In this document: piece by piece, positions 19,701-22,155 of the stretch | Layout of the letters: each line of letters opens with the position of its first letter | How positions within the stretch are numbered: the first letter of the stretch is position 1 | Assembly: GCA_964640435.1 (NCBI GenBank) | Contig: CAZXFJ010000014.1 | Location: 1-22,155, forward strand | Length of the DNA stretch: 22,155 nt | DNA from: GWA1-39-11 sp964640435 | GTDB lineage: Bacteria > Patescibacteriota > Microgenomatia > Levybacterales > GWA1-39-11 | Direction of reading: 5' to 3' | Notes under the pieces: generated by a model | Databases searched by the model: none | What the model was told of the DNA's origin: nothing | What the model saw: only the letters and a program-made list of their open reading frames with translations | Position numbers and translations under genes: made by a program

Positions 19701-22155
19701 CTGCTCCAGCTTCTCAGCTTCAAGTAACAAGGCCACTATCAATGGGCGCTACAGGAAAAGCTCTTGCGGTATTTGATCAAATTGAAAATCAAGATATTTT
19801 ATCTGCTTCAAAGAGTGGAGTAACACAGTTTATAGTAGGTAGTACAGGCAACCTACAATTTAAGGGTGGTACTGCATTCCTAACAACTTTAACATCTGCT
19901 GCAACATCTGCTCGAACAATAACATTCCCAGATGCATCAGGAACTGTTTGTCTACAAGGATCAAGTGCTTGTGGATTTGCGCTTGGTACAAACTACTGGC
20001 AGTTAAACAGTGGTGCATTGTCACCATTTACAAACACAACAGACCTTCTTCTAGGTGGTACATCAACAAGCGCTGCTAAATTCGCTTTTGTAAACGTAAA
20101 CAGCGGTACACCAACAGCTTCTATTTCAGCAGGCACAACAGGTAACAATACATTCCTTACAGGAGCTGGAAACCTAGGAACAACAAACCTACAAACTCTT
20201 AACTTGGGTGGATCAACAACAGGTAATATAACTATCGATTCAGGTTCTGGTCTTATCTCACTTCTCGATAACACAAGTATCACTGGAGCACTTAACGTTT
20301 CAGGAGCAGTTACATTCTCAACATTCTTAAACAACAATAACAGCGTTCTATATGCAGGTGCAGGTGGAGCACTAGGAGTTGCTGAAACAACTTCAACTGG
20401 CCTATGTTTAACATCAAATGGAGCAGGTGCAGCACCAAGCTGGACATCATGTTCTGCTGGTGTAACAAGCTCACCATTCACAACGCTTGCAGGTGCAATT
20501 GTTCCAATCAACCAAACAACAGATCTTCTAATCGGTGGCGTATCAACACCAGCTGCTAAATTTGCATTTATAAACGTAAATTCAGGAGTTCCAACAGCAT
20601 CAATCTCAGCAGGAAGCGCTAACAACAATGCATTCTTAACCGGTGCTGGTAACCTTGGTACAACAAACGCTCAAACATTAACACTTGGTGGATCAAGCAC
20701 AGGAAACATTGCAATAACACCAGCCGGTGGAACAGGATCACTTAACTTTAATGTTGGAAGCCTTGCAATAAATGGTCAAGCAGGTATCACACAAGGAACA
20801 GCTGCTTGTGTAACTACAGTCAACGGTATCGTTGTTGGAACAGGAACATGTCAGCTTGGATCAGAGCAATGGTCAATTACAAACGGAATGATCTACACAG
20901 GTATCCCAACTCTTGATTTTGCTCTAGGGGGTAACTCAACTGCTTCTGCAAAGTTTGCAGTTCTAAATATGGCAGCAGGAACACCAGTTGCTTCAATATC
21001 TGCAAACAATGGAGCAAATTCAACATTCCTAACTGGAGATGGAACACTATCAACAACAAACAAACAAACATTAACTCTTGGTTCATCCACAACCGGTAGC
21101 ATCGTTGCATTCGGTATCGGAACAGGAGTAGTACATGCAAACAATGGAGCTCTATCAACAGGTGTTGTTACAAACGCAGAGCTTCAAAACTCAACAATAA
21201 CAGTAAATAATGGTTCAGGAATTGGTGTTTCAGGCTCACCTGTAGCACTTGGTGGAACAGTAACAATTTCAAACACAGGTGTTCTTTCAATCGCGGGTGG
21301 TACAGGTGGTAGCGCAATTGCTGGAGCATTAACTCTTAACAACTCAACAACAGCGGGTTCAGCTATCACAATCGACAACGCAGCAGCAGACGGAACAACA
21401 AAGGGTATCGCAGCATTCAATTCAACTAACTTCTCAGCATCAAGTGGAGTAGTTAACACAATTCAAAATATCAACACTTCAGCAACGCCAACTTTTGCTG
21501 GTCTTACTCTTTCAGGATTCACAAGTAATGGTGGAGTTCTATACACTAATGGAAGTGGAGTACTTGCACAAACAACAGCAGGTACAAACACCCAATGTTT
21601 GATTGGTGGAACAACCCCAACATGGGCTGATTGTGGAGCAGCATCAAACAACTACTGGACACTTGCAAACGGCGCAATTTACCCAACAAACACAAGCATC
21701 GATTTGTTTGTAGGTGGAAGTGCTACAGCTTCAGCTAAATTTGCATTCATCAATGTTAACTCTGGCGTTCCAACAGCTTCTATCTCAGCTGGCACAACAG
21801 GTGACAACGCATATATAACAGGTGCTGGAAACCTAGCAACAACAAACAATCAAACATTAACACTTGGAGGTTCAACAACAGGAAACGTTGTAGTATCAGC
21901 AACTGGCGGAACAGGAATCTTCACGGTTAATGCTACAACTGCAAACCTAACAGGTACAACAACATTGAATGCAACATCACTCGCAACTCTTAACACAGCT
22001 GCAACAGTTGCTCTAAACACAACAACTCTAAACGCAGCAAATCTTGCAACATTAACAGCTGGAAACTTGGCAACAATTACATCTGCTGCAAACCTTTCAG
22101 TTTCAGCAACATCTCTCTCCCTTGGTGGTGGTTCAGCAGCAACTATAACAACAGT
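13739..22155 (+). CDS. Giant surface fibre protein with MerR-type HTH and one membrane helix (partial)
   Basis: The frame is open from ATG 13739 to the window edge, 2,805 complete codons with no stop. Residues 5-56 are a MerR-type helix-turn-helix with wing (SIQEAAKKLKVSTKTLRRWE, then TTGAHRRYTLAQI). Residues 57-145 are polar. Residues 146-167 are a single membrane helix preceded by KQR, giving N-in topology. The rest is extracellular: Ser/Thr/Gly/Asn/Ala-rich, few charges, modular. It includes 'AKFA' modules (nine), 'TNAELQNS' modules (three), tail-fibre motifs 'NVGIGTTTPASLLDL' and 'TITFPDASGTV', Cys-paired segments and a beta-propeller at about 1611-1938. A surface adhesin or host-contact fibre is likely. 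The HTH on a membrane fibre suggests a membrane-tethered regulator or an adapted cytoplasmic anchor. No Shine-Dalgarno precedes the ATG. Confidence 0.93.
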   Translation, partial: MEENLLSIQEAAKKLKVSTKTLRRWEAKGILTPSRTTGAHRRYTLAQITEFAQKLKNDKSITHVNSSEKSGVNLTEKIGFAPVEIRQKFLSKLAPSTSYEQEKNDQIAEQISEGFSTVSTAAQTSSSVSKIQAIRASFRLAHKQRIVLFGSVSALAILIFMVSTVYVARPVLNSFFLDQSKTISSELSDLPVAQAEAISGAQVLQAAVASPSFKLNFAAQSTFEQDTDFLQAIQVAGLSTLNGGILTNNADINAGTGELTASNVIYSITAGQGISITPGQNPVISSTAVGTTYTAGSGISIAGNVITNTSQAGNSFGKINVGSDVISAGGQDSAFTLAAGSGITLSANTGTSTITINSSGGVTSPWEDDGAGTVSLVDTANDVLIGAGTPLFKLTVEGDIGPTTGGTYNLGSLSEGFNGIYGQTFYAAGQTGATVGTASCVTTVGGIVVGTGTCQLGSEQWVVSNGMIYTGIQSLDFALGGTSTDSAKFAVLNMAAGTPVATISAQNGGGATSLSGDGTLTTANRQTITIGSATSGNVQLFGFGQGIIHSSSNGTLSSSAVNLAGGANEITGLLPTTNGGTGIDTSGATGVPTINSGIWSVQAQLPTTLGGLGANVTAAGAGELLYSTSTNTYGTLAAGVPGTCLVSNGAAAPSWTSCTSGVTTSPFTVQNGAIVPLNQTVDLLVGGVSSAAAKFAFVNVNSGTPTASISAGTTGNNLFITGDGTISTTNKQTLTLGGSSTGNIVIGNLGTGVVHSTGGVLSVGQVTNAELQNSTITVTPGTGIGVAGSPVALGGAVTITNTGVTSNIAGTGISVDQSTGAVTITNTGVLSIAGGTGGSAISGALTLANSTTAGSTITIDNAAADGTTKGIAAFNSTNFSASSGVINTIQNINTAATPTFAGLTLSNFTTNGGLIYTNGSGVLAQTAAGIAGQCLVSNGGGAPVWTDCSSAANNYWTQANGALYPTSTTVDLFVGGNSTASAKFAVLNINSGVTTASISAGSNNSTYITGDGTIATTNKQSLILGNSSTGNIVAFGIGTGVVHAVNGALSTGVVTNAELQNSSITINNGTGISVSGSPVSLGGAVTITNDGVLSIVGGTGGSAISGALTLNNSTTAGSAITIDNAAADGTTKGIAAFNSTNFSASSGVVNTIQNINTSATPTFAGLTLSTLTNAGGVLYTNGSGVIAQTASGTNTQCLIGGATPTWASCSTGGTDSPFTVQNGAIIPLNQTVDLLVGGVSTQAAKFAFINVNSGVPTASISAGTTGNNAYLTGGGILGTTNKQTLTLGSATTGNIGIFGFGAGVVQTNAAGFLSSSALNLAGGASYISGILPAANGGTGVDGSAAANGTLLIGNGSGYSLATLTAGAGISITNGSGSITIANNQSSYWSQANGLLYPTNTTVDLAIGGTSTSAAKFAITGVNSGTPVATLAASTNGNGIVLSASNSTIQSLQNSTLALGGDTTGNIILAPKNGAAGGYVAPSTNNQVDLGQAVQQFRNIYGQTIYQNGNQVCDVTGNCASAGGGIIGTGSANFVAKFTDAHTIADSLLYDNGTNVGIGTTTPASLLDLTSATKPTLSLSYNSLPDSSYFASIDFRAKGTPSWAISNDTTQTNILSTTVDSENHIAYAGSSTGGIIYRCDESTSCDASGDWTTAYDTAEASITALYFDAANDVIYAGTANSGLILRCATSTGCDTSGDWTTAYDTTQTNINVITTDTTHGILYAGGALSGGDGSLFACNLSSNCDNSGDFTTVFSLTGGAADEAFKGLTYDPVHNMMLAGTGVYTGSVTGFVYTCDATTDCTSSANWTQTYDPSGATQVTSMTTDTVNGIVYAGTTNNFGIMYCTSGCSSNANWHVTYDPNAVFNTVYYEPVNSVVYSGDDNGNIAKCTAGSSCTTAGNWSVNYATGQANVYGISSDTSTGQAFAGSGTGGIIYTMAAAAFSTFAQIQSVASNGTPGSETGDLVFNTLLNGVNTEVARITSGKLGLGTAAPASQLQVTRPLSMGATGKALAVFDQIENQDILSASKSGVTQFIVGSTGNLQFKGGTAFLTTLTSAATSARTITFPDASGTVCLQGSSACGFALGTNYWQLNSGALSPFTNTTDLLLGGTSTSAAKFAFVNVNSGTPTASISAGTTGNNTFLTGAGNLGTTNLQTLNLGGSTTGNITIDSGSGLISLLDNTSITGALNVSGAVTFSTFLNNNNSVLYAGAGGALGVAETTSTGLCLTSNGAGAAPSWTSCSAGVTSSPFTTLAGAIVPINQTTDLLIGGVSTPAAKFAFINVNSGVPTASISAGSANNNAFLTGAGNLGTTNAQTLTLGGSSTGNIAITPAGGTGSLNFNVGSLAINGQAGITQGTAACVTTVNGIVVGTGTCQLGSEQWSITNGMIYTGIPTLDFALGGNSTASAKFAVLNMAAGTPVASISANNGANSTFLTGDGTLSTTNKQTLTLGSSTTGSIVAFGIGTGVVHANNGALSTGVVTNAELQNSTITVNNGSGIGVSGSPVALGGTVTISNTGVLSIAGGTGGSAIAGALTLNNSTTAGSAITIDNAAADGTTKGIAAFNSTNFSASSGVVNTIQNINTSATPTFAGLTLSGFTSNGGVLYTNGSGVLAQTTAGTNTQCLIGGTTPTWADCGAASNNYWTLANGAIYPTNTSIDLFVGGSATASAKFAFINVNSGVPTASISAGTTGDNAYITGAGNLATTNNQTLTLGGSTTGNVVVSATGGTGIFTVNATTANLTGTTTLNATSLATLNTAATVALNTTTLNAANLATLTAGNLATITSAANLSVSATSLSLGGGSAATITT
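13751..13906 (+). other. MerR-type HTH domain of the giant protein
   Basis: Residues 5-56. The helix-turn-helix AAKKLKVSTKTLRRWEAKGI is followed by the wing TPSRTTGAHRRYTLAQI, whose 'HRRY' matches the conserved R-R-Y of MerR/SoxR and excisionase-like domains. No metal-binding or effector domain follows. Confidence 0.85.
14820..14985 (+). other. Patch of different codon use in the giant gene
   Basis: This stretch uses GGG, GGC, GCG, CCG, CCC and ACG codons, while the rest of the gene almost always uses GGA/GGT, CCA/CCT and ACA. It encodes PWEDDGAGTVSL and the start of a 'YNLGSLSEGFNGIYGQ' segment, a motif that recurs in native codons near 18199-18249 as 'FRNIYGQTIYQNG'. Confidence 0.55.
15044..15253 (+). 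repeat. Fibre module D, copy 1
   Basis: A 70-residue module beginning GTASCVTTVGGIVVGTGTC and running through an AKFA block. The copy at 20795-21004 has exactly the same length and most residues identical. Two Cys are 13 residues apart. Confidence 0.85.
16034..16582 (+). repeat. TNAELQNS module, copy 1 (549 bases)
   Basis: Begins VTNAELQNS and ends in a Cys pair (QCLVSNG...VWTDC). It has an insertion of about 27 residues relative to the other two copies, around VTSNIAGTGISVDQSTGAV. Confidence 0.85.
16898..17365 (+). repeat. TNAELQNS module, copy 2 (468 bases)
   Basis: A 156-residue module from VTNAELQNS to TPTWASC. It has the same length as copy 3, with about 20 residue differences by eye. 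Confidence 0.88.
18568..19550 (+). repeat. Predicted seven-bladed beta-propeller with paired cysteines
   Basis: Seven repeats of about 45-55 residues (residues about 1611-1938) follow the pattern 'TTD...GI-x-YAG...G-x-I-[YLF]-x-C...C...[GA]-[DN]-W-T-x-x-YD'. The first six have a Cys pair 4-7 residues apart (RCDESTSC, RCATSTGC, ACNLSSNC, TCDATTDC, YCTSGC, KCTAGSSC). The last has none. Repeat number and the W/YD strand ends suit a BNR/WD-like propeller. It sits between tail-fibre motifs NVGIGTTTP and KLGLGTAAP. Confidence 0.7.
20795..21004 (+). repeat. Fibre module D, copy 2
   Basis: Same length as copy 1, 5.75 kb downstream. It starts GTAACVTTVNGIVVGTGTC and leads into the third TNAELQNS module, showing a long-range duplication within the fibre. 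Confidence 0.85.
21167..21634 (+). repeat. TNAELQNS module, copy 3 (468 bases)
   Basis: A 156-residue module from VTNAELQNS to TPTWADC. The central part (ALTLNNSTTAG through ATPTFAGLTLS) is identical in residues to copy 2, indicating recent duplication or conversion. Confidence 0.88.

Larger units (their letters stand above)
15197..21745 (+). repeat. AKFA fibre modules, nine copies
   Basis: The pattern 'D-[LF]-x-x-GG-x-S/A-T/S-x-[AS]-AKFA-x-x-x-[VM]-x-[SA]-G-x-[PT]' occurs nine times. The AKFA codons lie at 15197, 15815, 16682, 17468, 17978, 20075, 20555, 20948 and 21734. Most copies continue with ISAG, then a TTN-x-QTL-x-LG block. Spacing is irregular because other modules are inserted. Confidence 0.85.

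Noticed and set aside
19993..20628. Minus-strand open frame of 211 codons inside the giant gene
   Set aside because: It is antisense to the repeat modules. Similar Val/Pro/Ala-rich antisense frames recur wherever the same module occurs (17461-17874, 21184-21459), so they are composition shadows.
15197..21745. CRISPR array in the repetitive region
   Set aside because: The repeats are in-frame protein modules of 150-470 bases, imperfect and without regular short repeat-spacer units.

Overview
The window looks like a chromosomal segment of a Candidate Phyla Radiation (Patescibacteria) bacterium, most likely of the Microgenomates (OP11) group. This is an inference. It rests on low GC, very tight packing with tail-to-tail genes touching or overlapping, a divergent F-type ATPase, and a giant serine/threonine/glycine/asparagine-rich surface fibre gene of a style common in those genomes. 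No 16S rRNA is present to settle it.

Left part (1-6793): a mosaic of short, mostly single-gene units. In order they are: the 3' end of an unknown gene; a Fic-like/winged-helix protein that has lost its catalytic residues (minus); a possible 36-residue peptide; an unknown 144-residue protein; tRNA-Tyr (minus); a P-loop nucleotide kinase-like protein; tRNA-Thr; ribosomal protein L33; an unknown 184-residue protein (minus); a PAP2-type membrane phosphatase (minus); a response-regulator-like protein with a pseudo-receiver; RNase HII (minus); and a membrane-anchored GH19-like muramidase/chitinase. Almost every first gene has a -10 hexamer ending 5-8 bases before the start codon, which suggests leaderless mRNAs.

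Middle (6794-12892, minus strand): an F1Fo-type operon in the order c-like, b, delta, alpha, gamma, beta, epsilon. The catalytic head looks competent: P-loops, catalytic Glu and arginine finger are present. The membrane part is odd. No subunit a gene is in the window. The c-like protein carries a signal peptide and a domain of about 160 residues outside the membrane, and it has Gly where the ion-binding Glu/Asp should be. A 100-N assembly gap lies inside the beta gene.

An AT-rich spacer of about 850 bases (12893-13738) follows. It holds repeats, hairpins, promoters at both ends and what looks like a decayed copy of the c-like gene's 5' end.

Right part (13739-22155, plus strand): one open frame of more than 2,800 codons that runs off the window. 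It starts with a cytoplasmic MerR-type helix-turn-helix, passes the membrane once, and continues as a huge modular fibre. The fibre has at least nine 'GG-S-T-AKFA' modules, three long 'TNAELQNS' modules, tail-fibre motifs and a predicted seven-bladed beta-propeller with a Cys pair in most blades.

The most interesting possibility is that the divergent pair (a rotary ATPase with no visible proton path and a projecting membrane ring, next to a giant adhesin) is a surface machine rather than ordinary ATP synthesis. A loose parallel is the F1-like ATPases of gliding mycoplasmas. This is a hypothesis, not a demonstration.
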